64,000 bases of DNA. It comes from Streptomyces atratus. GTDB taxonomy: Bacteria > Actinomycetota > Actinomycetes > Streptomycetales > Streptomycetaceae. Below the pieces are notes generated by a model, which was given only the letters and a program-made list of their open reading frames with translations, did no database searches and was not told the DNA's origin. The position numbers and the translations under genes were made by a program. The stretch covers positions 55,665-119,664 of the forward strand of contig NZ_BMRN01000022.1 in NCBI RefSeq assembly GCF_014648655.1, in the 5' to 3' direction. Positions 35,191 to 44,000 of this stretch are shown here, piece by piece (within the stretch, counting starts at the first letter, position 1; each line of letters begins with the position of its first letter).

Positions 35191-36118
35191 GACGGGGGTT
35201 CTCCTCGGTGCCGTCCCCGCGCAGGGCGACGGCGTACATCTCGTCCGCGTCGAGGCGGCGCAGCTCCTCGGCGATCAACTCGGAGGTGCTGCGCACCTTC
35301 AGGGCCAGGGTGCGCGAGGGCTGGCCCGGCAGGGACAGGGTGGCCAGTGGGCCGTCGGGGCGGTCGATCACGATCTCGCCGCTCTCGGTGCCGAGCCGTA
35401 CGGCTGTCACGACCGGCCCGGCGGTGACGATGCGCTCGACCGGGACCTCGAGCCGGGCCTCCAGCCAGCGGGCCAGCAGCTCGGCGCTCGGGTTCTCGGC
35501 CTCGCTCTCCACGGCGGCCGACACGACCTTCTTGCGGGCCTGGTCCAGCGCCGCGGCCAGCATCGAGCGCCACGGCGTCAGCCGGGTCCACGCCAGGTCG
35601 GTATCGCCGGGCGCGTACGAGGAGACTCGGGCCTGCAGGGCGACGAGTGGAGCCTCGACGGCGTACATGTCGGTGATCCGTCGCTGTGCCAGGGCACCCA
35701 ACGAGTCCTTGGCCGGGATGTTGGGCGCGTCCACCGGCCACCAGACGACGACCGGCGCGTCCGGCAGCAGCAGCGGCAGGACCACCGAGTCGGCGTGGTC
35801 GGAGACCTCACCGTAGGTCCGCAGGACGACGGTCTCGCCGGTGCCCGCGTCCGAGCCGACCCGCACCTCCGCGTCCAGGCGGGAACGCGTGCGGTCGCGC
35901 GGGGTGCGTGCGACGCGTCTGATGACGACCAGGGTGCGCGAGGGGTGCTCGCGCGAGGCCTCCTCGGCCGCCTTGATCGAGTCGTACGCGTTCTCCTCGT
36001 CGGTCACGATGACCATCGTGAGGACCATGCCCACGGCGGGAGTGCCGATGGCACGACGCCCCTGCACGAGCGCTTTGTTGATCTTGCTTGCCGTGGTGTC
36101 GGTCAGATCGATCTTCAT
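35183..36118 (-). CDS. opcA: glucose-6-phosphate dehydrogenase assembly protein OpcA
   Basis: A 311-aa OpcA homologue: MKIDLTDTTASKINKALVQG opening, MVLTMVIVTDEENAYDSIKA, PVVVWWPVDAPNIPAKDSLG and RITDMYAVE are typical of the actinobacterial family. OpcA is required for assembly or activity of glucose-6-phosphate dehydrogenase and sits directly after zwf here, overlapping it by 4 bp. Complete. Confidence 0.95.
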   Translation of the reverse strand: MKIDLTDTTASKINKALVQGRRAIGTPAVGMVLTMVIVTDEENAYDSIKAAEEASREHPSRTLVVIRRVARTPRDRTRSRLDAEVRVGSDAGTGETVVLRTYGEVSDHADSVVLPLLLPDAPVVVWWPVDAPNIPAKDSLGALAQRRITDMYAVEAPLVALQARVSSYAPGDTDLAWTRLTPWRSMLAAALDQARKKVVSAAVESEAENPSAELLARWLEARLEVPVERIVTAGPVVTAVRLGTESGEIVIDRPDGPLATLSLPGQPSRTLALKVRSTSELIAEELRRLDADEMYAVALRGDGTEENPRHA

Positions 36119-37827
36119 GGCCTGCGCCAGCTCCGTCCGTCTCGTGCGAGCATCTCGTGGGCTTCTTCGGGACCCCAGCTGCCCGAGGCATACGGCGCGG
36201 GCTTGCCGTGCTTGTCCCAGTACCCCTCGATCGGGTCGAGGATCTTCCAGGACTCTTCCACCTCCTGGTGACGGGGAAAGAGATTGGCGTCGCCGAGCAG
36301 GACGTCCAGGATGAGGCGTTCGTACGCCTCCGGGCTGGACTCGGTGAAGGATTCGCCGTACGCGAAGTCCATCGTGACGTCCCGGATCTCCATCGACGTA
36401 CCCGGCACCTTCGATCCGAAGCGCACCGTCATGCCCTCATCGGGCTGTACGCGGATGACGATCGCGTTCGCGCCGAGCTCCTCGGTGGCGGTCGAGTCGA
36501 AGGGGGAGTGGGGCGCGCGCTGGAAGACGACCGCGATCTCGGTGACGCGGCGGCCGAGGCGCTTTCCGGTGCGCAGATAGAAGGGGACGCCCGCCCAGCG
36601 GCGGTTGTCGACCTCCAGCTTGACGGCCGCGTAGGTGTCGGTCGTCGACCTGGGGTCGATGCCGTCCTCCTGCAGGTAGCCGCGCACCTTCTCGCCGCCC
36701 TGCCAGCTCGCCGCGTACTGCCCGCGCACGGTGTGCTCGCCCAGGTTCTCCGGCAGCCTCACGGCCTTGAGGACCTTCAGCTTCTCGGTGAGCAGCGACT
36801 CCGCGTCGAAGGCGGCCGGCTCCTCCATGGCGGTCAGCGCCATGAGCTGGAGGAGGTGGTTCTGGATGACGTCACGGGCCGAGCCGATGCCGTCGTAATA
36901 TCCGGCGCGGCCGCCGATGCCGATGTCCTCGGCCATCGTGATCTGCACGTGGTCGACGTAACTGCGGTTCCAGACGGGCTCGTACATCTGGTTGGCGAAG
37001 CGAAGCGCCAGGATGTTCTGGACCGTCTCCTTGCCGAGGTAGTGGTCGATACGGAACACCTGGTCAGGGTCGAACACCTCGTGCACGATCGCGTTCAGCT
37101 CGCGCGCACTGGCCAGGTCGTGGCCGAACGGCTTCTCGATGACCGCACGCCGCCAGGAACCTTCCGGCGCGTCCGCGAGACCGTGCTTCTTGAGCTGCTG
37201 GACGACCTTCGGGAAGAACTTCGGCGGTACGGACAGGTAGAAGGCGTAGTTGCCACTGGTGCCCCGAGACGCGTCCAACTCATCGATGTCGGCGCGAAGT
37301 TGCTTGAACGCCGTGTCGTCGTCGAAGTCACCCGGGATGAACCGCATGCCCTCGGCCAGCTGCTGCCAGACCTCCTCGCGGAACTCCGTGCGGGCATGCT
37401 CGCGCACCGAGTCGTGCACCACCTGTGCGAAGTCCTGATCCTCCCACTCGCGCCGGGCGAATCCGAGGAGCGAGAAGCCCGGCGGGAGCAGGCCGCGGTT
37501 GGCGAGGTCGTAGACGGCGGGCATCAGCTTCTTGCGGGAGAGGTCGCCGGTGACGCCGAAGATGACGAGGCCGGAGGGGCCCGCGATTCGAGGGAGGCGG
37601 CGGTCGCGGGGGTCGCGGAGCGGGTTGCTCCAGTCGAGGTCCGGGGCGGTGGCGCCCCTGTCGGCCGTCGCGTCACCGGATTCCGCCGTCGCGTCGCCCG
37701 ATTCCCGGGCCGCGTCGCCGGATCCGGCGGTCATGCCGCCCGGTTCCACGGCCGCGTCACCGGATCCCTCCGCCGCGGTGTGCGCATCCTGCGCGGCACC
37801 GTCCAGAAGCGTCTCGCGCTCGCTCAT
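36115..37827 (-). CDS. zwf: glucose-6-phosphate 1-dehydrogenase with extended N-terminus
   Basis: A 570-aa enzyme that oxidises glucose 6-phosphate to 6-phosphogluconolactone with NADP. The coenzyme motif IFGVTGDLSRKK and active-site RIDHYLGKETVQN are intact. About the first 65 residues are a low-complexity acidic extension with repeats of the SGDAT(A) type, not present in the usual about 510-aa Streptomyces enzyme; the conserved part begins NPLRDPRDRRLPRIAGPSGL. The start at 37827 is supported by ATGA overlap with the tal stop and by GAGGGGGA upstream, so the extension is probably real. Confidence 0.94.
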   Translation of the reverse strand: MSERETLLDGAAQDAHTAAEGSGDAAVEPGGMTAGSGDAARESGDATAESGDATADRGATAPDLDWSNPLRDPRDRRLPRIAGPSGLVIFGVTGDLSRKKLMPAVYDLANRGLLPPGFSLLGFARREWEDQDFAQVVHDSVREHARTEFREEVWQQLAEGMRFIPGDFDDDTAFKQLRADIDELDASRGTSGNYAFYLSVPPKFFPKVVQQLKKHGLADAPEGSWRRAVIEKPFGHDLASARELNAIVHEVFDPDQVFRIDHYLGKETVQNILALRFANQMYEPVWNRSYVDHVQITMAEDIGIGGRAGYYDGIGSARDVIQNHLLQLMALTAMEEPAAFDAESLLTEKLKVLKAVRLPENLGEHTVRGQYAASWQGGEKVRGYLQEDGIDPRSTTDTYAAVKLEVDNRRWAGVPFYLRTGKRLGRRVTEIAVVFQRAPHSPFDSTATEELGANAIVIRVQPDEGMTVRFGSKVPGTSMEIRDVTMDFAYGESFTESSPEAYERLILDVLLGDANLFPRHQEVEESWKILDPIEGYWDKHGKPAPYASGSWGPEEAHEMLARDGRSWRRP

Positions 37828-38960
37828 TCCCCCTCAACTCCCTTGCCGTTCAGCGAGGTTGCAACCGCACCCAGCAGGTCTTCCCAGGCTGCCTCGAACT
37901 TCGATACGCCCTCGTCCTCCAACTGCTTCACGACCTCGTCGTACGAGATCCCGAGCCGCTCGACGGCCATGAGGTCGGCGCGGGCCCGGGCATAGCCGCC
38001 GGTCACCGAGTCGCCGTGGACGTCGCCGTGGTCGGCTGTGGCGTCGAGGGTCGTCTCCGGCATGGTGTTGACCGTGCCGGGCGCGACCAGCTCGTCGACG
38101 TACAGGGTGTCCTTGTACGCGGGGTCCTTGACGCCCGTCGACGCCCACAGGGGGCGCTGCTTGTTGGCGCTCACCGTGGCGAGGGCGGTCCAGCGGTCGG
38201 CGGCGAAGACGTCCTCGTACGCCTCGTACGCGAGACGGGCGTTGGCGAGCGCGGCCCTGCCCCTGAGCCCGAGTGCCTCGTCCGTGCCGACCTTCGCGAG
38301 GCGCTTGTCGATCTCGCTGTCGACGCGGGAGACGAAGAACGAGGCGACGGAGTGGATGGCGGCCAGGTCGATGCCCGCTGCCTGCGCCTTCTCCAGGCCC
38401 GCCAAGTACGCGTCCATGACCTCGCGGTAGCGCTCAAGCGAGAAGATCAGCGTGACGTTGACGCTGATGCCGAGGCCGATGACCTCGGTGATCGCCGGGA
38501 GCCCGGCCTTCGTCGCCGGGATCTTGATCATCACGTTCGGGCGGTCGACCAGCCATCCGAGCTGCTTGGCCTCGGCGACTGTCGCCGCGGTGTTGTGGGC
38601 GAGGCGCGGGTCGACTTCGATGGAGACCCGGCCGTCGCGGCCGCCGGTCGCGTCGTACACGGGCCGCAGGACGTCGGCGGCGGCGCGGACGTCGGCGGTG
38701 GTCATCATGCGGACGGCCTCGTCGACCGTGACGCCGCGCACGGCGAGGTCGGCCAGCTGCTCCTCGTACCCCTCTCCGGAGCCGATGGCGGCCTGGAAGA
38801 TCGAGGGGTTGGTGGTGACGCCCACCACGTGCTTCCGCTCGACGAGTTCGGCGAGGTTGCCGGATGTGATCCGCTTGCGGGACAGATCGTCCAGCCAGAT
38901 GGAAACACCTTCCCCGGAAAGGGCCTTGAGGGGTTCGGCGGTGTTGCTCACAGTGATCAT
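37824..38960 (-). CDS. tal: transaldolase
   Basis: A 378-aa transaldolase of the actinobacterial class; it transfers dihydroxyacetone units between sugar phosphates. TTNPSIFQAAI near the N-terminus and the Schiff-base Lys in VMIKIPATKAGL are diagnostic, and VNVTLIFSLERY follows. The ATG at 38960 with AAAGAAG upstream is used; a longer frame to 39116 is low-complexity and unlikely. Overlaps zwf by 4 bp and follows tkt by 19 bp. Confidence 0.95.
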   Translation of the reverse strand: MITVSNTAEPLKALSGEGVSIWLDDLSRKRITSGNLAELVERKHVVGVTTNPSIFQAAIGSGEGYEEQLADLAVRGVTVDEAVRMMTTADVRAAADVLRPVYDATGGRDGRVSIEVDPRLAHNTAATVAEAKQLGWLVDRPNVMIKIPATKAGLPAITEVIGLGISVNVTLIFSLERYREVMDAYLAGLEKAQAAGIDLAAIHSVASFFVSRVDSEIDKRLAKVGTDEALGLRGRAALANARLAYEAYEDVFAADRWTALATVSANKQRPLWASTGVKDPAYKDTLYVDELVAPGTVNTMPETTLDATADHGDVHGDSVTGGYARARADLMAVERLGISYDEVVKQLEDEGVSKFEAAWEDLLGAVATSLNGKGVEGE

Positions 38961-38979
38961 CTTCTTTCTGGCGGTCTGA

Positions 38980-41067
38980 TCAACCACGCGCTGCGGCGAG
39001 AGATTCCCGCGCGGCGGAGGCGACGTTCTCGGCGGTGAAGCCGTACTCGGCGAACAGGGTCCTGGCGTCGGCGGAGGCGCCGAAGTGCTCGAGGGAGACG
39101 ATGCGTCCGGCGTCACCGACGTACCGGTACCAGGTCAGGCCGATCCCCGCCTCGACGGCCACGCGGGCCTTCACGGACGCCGGAAGCACGCTCGCGCGGT
39201 ACTCCGCGGACTGCTCCTCGAACCACTCGACGGACGGCATCGACACGACACGCGCACCGATCCCCTCGGCCTCGAGCAGTTCGCGCGCCGCGACGGCGAG
39301 CTGCACCTCGGAGCCGGTGGCGATGAGGATGACGTCAGGGGTCTTGGTGGAGGAGTCGCGCAGGACGTAACCCCCCTTCACCGCCTCGGGGTTCGCCTCG
39401 TACGTCGGCACACCCTGGCGCGTGAGCGCGAGACCGTGCGGAGCCGGGTTCGTGGCGTGCCGCTTGAGGATCTCGGCCCAGGCGAGCGCGGTCTCGTTGG
39501 CGTCGGCCGGGCGGACGATGTTCAGGCCGGGGATGGCGCGCAGCGAGGCCAGGTGCTCGACCGGCTGGTGGGTCGGGCCGTCCTCGCCGAGGCCGATGGA
39601 GTCGTGGGTCCAGACGTACGTGACCGGGAGCTGCATCAGCGCGGACAGGCGCACGGCGTTGCGCATGTAGTCGGAGAAGACCAGGAAGGTGCCGCCGTAT
39701 ATGCGGGTGTTGCCGTGCAGCGCGATGCCATTCATCTCGGCGGCCATCGAGTGCTCGCGGATACCGAAGTGGACCGTGCGGCCGTACGGGTCGGCCTCCG
39801 GCAGCGGGTTGCCCTTCGGCAGGAAGGAGCTGGTCCTGTCGATCGTGGTGTTGTTCGAGCCGGCGAGGTCGGCGGAGCCGCCCCACAGCTCGGGGATCAC
39901 ACCGCCGAGCACCTGCAGCACCTTGCCGGACGCGGCACGGGTCGCGACGGATGTGCCCGCCTCGAACCGCGGCAGAGCGGCCTCCCAGCCCTCGGGCAGC
40001 CGGCCGGCGACGACGCGGTCCAACAGCTTGGCGTGCTCGGGGGCGGCGGTGCGCCACTCGGCGATCTGCTTGTCCCAGGCAGCATGCGCCTCGGCGCCGC
40101 GGTCGAGGGCCTCACGGGCGTGGGCCAGTACCTCGGGCTCCACCTGGAAGGTCTGCTCCGGGTCGAAGCCGAGGACCCGCTTGGTGGCCGCGATCTCCTC
40201 GGCGCCGAGCGCCGAACCGTGCGAAGCCTCGGTGTTCTGCGCGTTCGGGGCGGGCCAGGCGATGATCGTGCGCATCGCGATGATCGAGGGGCGCCCGGTC
40301 TCGGCGCGGGCGGCGGTCAGCGCCCCGTACAGCGCTCGGACGTCGATGTCGCCGTCGGCCGAGGGCTCGATCCGCTGGACGTGCCAGCCGTACGCCTCGT
40401 ACCGCTTCAGGACGTCCTCGGAGAAGGCGGTTGCTGTGTCGCCCTCGATGGAGATGTGGTTGTCGTCGTAGACGAAGACGAGGTTGCCGAGCCTCTGGTG
40501 ACCCGCGAGGGACGAGGCCTCGGCGGAGATGCCCTCCTCCAGGTCGCCGTCCGAGACGATCGCCCAGATGGTGTGGTCGAAGGGGGACTCACCCTCCGGC
40601 GCCTCGGGGTCGAACAGGCCGCGCTCGTAGCGGGCGGCCATCGCCATGCCCACGGCGTTCGCGACACCCTGGCCGAGCGGACCGGTGGTCGTCTCGACGC
40701 CCGCGGTGTGCCCGTACTCGGGGTGACCGGGCGTCTTCGAACCGTGCGTACGGAACGCCTTCAGATCGTCCAGCTCCAGCTCGTACCCGGAGAGGAACAG
40801 CTGGGTGTACAGGGTCAGCGAGGTGTGGCCCGGGGAGAGGACGAAGCGGTCGCGGCCGGTCCACTCCGGGTCGGCCGGGTCGTGCCGCATCACCTTCTGA
40901 AAGAGGGTGTACGCGGCCGGCGCCAGGCTCATCGCGGTGCCCGGATGGCCGTTTCCGACCTGCTGCACGGCATCGGCAGCCAGAAGGCGGGCGGTGTCGA
41001 CGGCACGCCGGTCGAGTTCGGTCCACTCGAATCCGTCAGGGAAGCTGTCGGGTATCTGCGTGCTCAT
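38980..41067 (-). CDS. tkt: transketolase
   Basis: A 695-aa thiamine-diphosphate enzyme moving two-carbon units in the pentose phosphate pathway. NGHPGTAMSLAPAAY, the TPP motif region VSDGDLEEGISAEASSLAGH, and in the second domain HDSIGLGEDGPTHQPVEHL with the C-terminal ATGSEVQLA are all present. GAGGA lies 10 nt before the ATG at 41067; a TTG at 41073 is possible. First gene of the operon; its upstream region is shared with a divergent AraC-type regulator. Confidence 0.95.
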   Translation of the reverse strand: MSTQIPDSFPDGFEWTELDRRAVDTARLLAADAVQQVGNGHPGTAMSLAPAAYTLFQKVMRHDPADPEWTGRDRFVLSPGHTSLTLYTQLFLSGYELELDDLKAFRTHGSKTPGHPEYGHTAGVETTTGPLGQGVANAVGMAMAARYERGLFDPEAPEGESPFDHTIWAIVSDGDLEEGISAEASSLAGHQRLGNLVFVYDDNHISIEGDTATAFSEDVLKRYEAYGWHVQRIEPSADGDIDVRALYGALTAARAETGRPSIIAMRTIIAWPAPNAQNTEASHGSALGAEEIAATKRVLGFDPEQTFQVEPEVLAHAREALDRGAEAHAAWDKQIAEWRTAAPEHAKLLDRVVAGRLPEGWEAALPRFEAGTSVATRAASGKVLQVLGGVIPELWGGSADLAGSNNTTIDRTSSFLPKGNPLPEADPYGRTVHFGIREHSMAAEMNGIALHGNTRIYGGTFLVFSDYMRNAVRLSALMQLPVTYVWTHDSIGLGEDGPTHQPVEHLASLRAIPGLNIVRPADANETALAWAEILKRHATNPAPHGLALTRQGVPTYEANPEAVKGGYVLRDSSTKTPDVILIATGSEVQLAVAARELLEAEGIGARVVSMPSVEWFEEQSAEYRASVLPASVKARVAVEAGIGLTWYRYVGDAGRIVSLEHFGASADARTLFAEYGFTAENVASAARESLAAARG

Positions 41068-41120
41068 CTTCAAGAAGTCCTCGATAGGAGCCGGGAAACT
41101 GCTCTGATGCGTTCAAACTT

Positions 41121-41135
41121 AAAAGTATGACTTTT
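41121..41135. promoter_or_regulatory. AT-rich palindrome between tkt and the AraC gene
   Basis: AAAAGTATGACTTTT, 6-bp arms around a 3-nt centre, in an otherwise very GC-rich intergenic region. It lies 54 bp before tkt and 79 bp before the chosen AraC start. A regulator binding site is plausible but unproven. Confidence 0.35.
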
Positions 41136-41213
41136 GCCGGGGAAGGTGCCTCTGTGTCAGCCTTCGGTGAAAGTGGGACAGCGGGTGCCGTACCGAGCCG
41201 ACGCGAGAGGGAC

Positions 41214-42158
41214 ATGACAGACAGAACGGACCAGGAGGGTGGAGGGATCAAGACCTTTCCCTTCCCCGCGAACCTGAGCGTCTGCGGCGTAGGTATGCAG
41301 GTCGGGCCCATGGAGCCCGGCCGGACCTGGCATGCGGACGCGCCTTTGGAACGCGTGCACCGCGTCGACTTCCACGTGGTGATGCTGTTCCGCGGCGGCC
41401 CGGTCAGGCACATGATCGACTTCGCCGAGTACGAGGTCTCCGCCGGCGATCTCCTCTGGATCCGCCCGGGCCAGGTGCACCGCTTCTCCCCCACGGCCGG
41501 GTACCGCGGGACCGTCCTGACGATGCAGCCCGGCTTCCTGCCCCGAGCGACCGTCGAGGCGACGGGCCTCTACCGCTATGACCAGCCCCCGCTGCTGCGC
41601 CCCGACGCGGATCAGCTGGCCGCCCTCGAACGCTCCCTCGCCCAGTTGGAGCGCGAGTACGTCGACACGACCACACTGCCGCTGAGCCTCCACACCGCGG
41701 TGCTCCGGCACTCCCTGACCGCGTTCCTGCTCCGCCTGGCCCACCTCGCGGCGAGCTCCGCCGAGACGGCACGTGGGCAGACCGACACCACCTTCACCCG
41801 CTTCCGGGACGCGGTCGAGAAGGGCTTCGCCACCAACCACAGCGTCAGCGCGTACGCGGACGCCCTCGGCTACTCCCGCCGCACCCTCGTCCGCGCGGTG
41901 CGCGCGGCCACCGGCAAGACCCCCAAGGGCTTCATCGACAAACGCGTCGTCCTCGAGGCCAGACGCCTACTGGCCCACACGGACATGCCGATCGGCCGCA
42001 TCGGAGCCTCGGTGGGCTTTCCCGACGCAGCCAACTTCTCGAAGTTCTTCCATCAGCACACCGGTACGACTCCAGTGGCGTTCCGGGCGGAGCTGCGCTG
42101 TGCAGGCGTCACGCCGTCGCGGAAAGTCAGGGCGTCGGCGGCCGATTCACCGGCCTGA
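41214..42158 (+). CDS. AraC-family transcriptional regulator
   Basis: A 314-aa regulator: N-terminal cupin-like sensing domain (FHVVMLFRGGPVRHMIDFAE, GDLLWIRPGQVHRF) and C-terminal tandem HTH (VSAYADALGYSRRTLVRAVR, IGRIGASVGFPDAANFSKFF, HQHTGTTPVAFR). The ATG at 41214 with AGAGGG upstream is chosen; the frame is open back to 41127. Divergent from tkt, so it may regulate the pentose phosphate operon or an unlinked target; position is the only evidence. Confidence 0.88.
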   Translation: MTDRTDQEGGGIKTFPFPANLSVCGVGMQVGPMEPGRTWHADAPLERVHRVDFHVVMLFRGGPVRHMIDFAEYEVSAGDLLWIRPGQVHRFSPTAGYRGTVLTMQPGFLPRATVEATGLYRYDQPPLLRPDADQLAALERSLAQLEREYVDTTTLPLSLHTAVLRHSLTAFLLRLAHLAASSAETARGQTDTTFTRFRDAVEKGFATNHSVSAYADALGYSRRTLVRAVRAATGKTPKGFIDKRVVLEARRLLAHTDMPIGRIGASVGFPDAANFSKFFHQHTGTTPVAFRAELRCAGVTPSRKVRASAADSPA

Positions 42159-42192
42159 TGACCCTGTACCGACCAGGGCGATGATTGAGGCC

Positions 42193-42320
42193 ATGGCGTT
42201 GTCGACGGCGTTCACGAAGTCGTTCGGCACGCACCACCCGATCGCGTCGGCGCCGATGGGCGGGTCCGCCGACGGTGGCCGTCTCGCACGGCGCGGGCTC
42301 GGATTGCCGGGCGCCTGAAA
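42193..42320 (+). pseudogene. 5' fragment of a nitronate monooxygenase
   Basis: MALSTAFTKSFGTHHPIASA, PMGGSADGGRLARRGLGLPG, then a stop: this is the flavin-binding opening of nitronate monooxygenases (FGVRHPIxxAPMGGxAGG..LGLLGAG). A small internal deletion and an early stop break it. The following 42321-43328 is GC-rich sequence in which I find no gene. Confidence 0.55.
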
Positions 42321-43328
42321 CGGGGATCGGGGCCGGCCGGCCCGCGCCCTGCCGATCGCGGCACGGTGCTCCACCACCACGAGCCGGTCGACGGGGCGTG
42401 GCGGAGAAGGTCCGCGGCCGTCCGGGCGGTGATGTACGAGCGGTCGCGCCCCGTGGACCGCCCGGGAGACGGCCGGCTTCCGTCGCGCGCCGGCCCGGAC
42501 GACCGGCGTCTGCACCGCGAACCGCACAGTTGAGGACCGGCGTATGGCTGACCAGCGGGATGTCGAGCGAGTTGCTGCCCTCGCCGAGCCGCTCCGCCGG
42601 ATCGCTCAGCCCGCCGGGAGGCGGCAGGGACCGCTCCGGCGCAGCGTACCGAGCGGCCCGGAACGAAGCCGAACAGCACGGTGTCGCAGGCGAACGAACC
42701 ACCAGCCGGGCCCAGCGCGCGTTCGTCCTCGCCATTCACCGACCCCGGCCGGGCCGACGACGGGCTCGAACTCGCCCAGCAGCTGCTGTCCGGGCCCGAC
42801 CTGCACGGCGGTGCGCGCGGGTCGGGCCGCCAACCGGGCGACGCGTTAGGCTCGTTCTGTAGACACGCGTGGCGGCCTACGGAGGCGGCCAGGAGCCAGA
42901 ACGTCGAGTACCCGACGCCGTCGCGGGCCGAGGGCTGGAGGCTGGAAGGGAACATGGATCCGGCCGAGGCCCAAGTGCCCCGCCGCGTGGATGAGCGCCT
43001 GGCGGAACATGCCGAGAGCTGACAGAGGCGGCGGCCGTACGGCAGGGCTCCTTGCCGGTTCACTCTGCAAGGGGCTCCGTGCGCCGCCCAGTTTCCCGGC
43101 TCCGCCGCAGCCGAACCCGTGAAGTCAGCGGCCCCGGAAGGGGGCGCTGCACTGCACGACAGTCATCGCCACCACGCCGCCCGCGTGCTGCGCGCCGGGG
43201 GCCGGCCCGGAACGGCGGCCACGACCGGCAAGGCCGCCGTTCGGCAGGACGCCTCCGAGGTACTCGGGTCGGAGCCCCCGGTTGGTTGTCCACCTCGCGC
43301 GTCCGTACTCGAAGGAGGTGCGTCCGGT

Positions 43329-43760
43329 ATGGATTCGGAACGTGCCGGCCGTTTGGTGTCGGCGCTTCGTGCCCGTGGCGTGATGGCCCATCTCGTGGAG
43401 GCGGGTGTCTACGAGTTCGGGATCCGGGTCGTCCTCGACGAGGGGATCGAGGCGCTGTGGGACGTCGACGGGGCCTCGGGGCTCGACGCGGAGATCGTCA
43501 GCGACGGAGTACTCATCGGTTTCGTACCCCATGTGTCCGGTTCGGAGAGTTTCACCGAAGAGCAGCTCGTGGAGAGCATCGCGACGACGCGGTACTCGGC
43601 GGAAGGGCTCCGCCCGCCCAGCGACACGCCCGCACCGACCGCGCCCCCGACCGGCGAGGCTGCGCCGTCGCCCGGTCCTGCGGTCACCCCGCCGGTCGCC
43701 CGCTACCAGCGCCGGGCACACTGGATCCGGCGAGGCAACAAGGACGGTCCCCTGCGCTGA
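43329..43760 (+). CDS. hypothetical protein (143 aa)
   Basis: An ATG with GGAGG 10 nt upstream opens a 143-aa frame. Residues 1-95 look globular and acidic (SERAGRLVSALRARGVMAHL, YEFGIRVVLDEGIEALWDVD, SFTEEQLVESIATTRY). The rest is a Pro/Ala linker ending in a basic tail (RRAHWIRRGNKDGPLR). No family is recognised. Intact-looking, with coding-type composition, flanked by decayed sequence on the left. Confidence 0.65.
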   Translation: MDSERAGRLVSALRARGVMAHLVEAGVYEFGIRVVLDEGIEALWDVDGASGLDAEIVSDGVLIGFVPHVSGSESFTEEQLVESIATTRYSAEGLRPPSDTPAPTAPPTGEAAPSPGPAVTPPVARYQRRAHWIRRGNKDGPLR

Positions 43761-44000
43761 CCAGGCACCCGGTGCATCGCCCGACGCGCCCGCCTGCGAC
43801 GCGGCGGGCCGCCGTCCCGTCACAGCGGAGCTCGCACCTCTTCGACCGACGGCAGGACGGGATGGCTGCGAGGAGATCGAACCCGGCTGGTCGCGCACGA
43901 CGCGGCCCGTCCCCGATTCGGCCCTTCCCGGATCGTGCCCGAGCAGGTGGCGGGTGACGATGGCCGGTGACAGCGCTGCGGAACGGGTTCGGCGGGCGAC

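Noticed and set aside
39085..41130. 681-codon plus-strand frame opposite tkt
   Set aside because: Antisense of a clear transketolase; no domains.
42321..43328. Several overlapping frames of 75-280 codons after the nitronate monooxygenase fragment
   Set aside because: All are Arg/Pro-rich with no motifs or ribosome sites; treated as non-coding or decayed.
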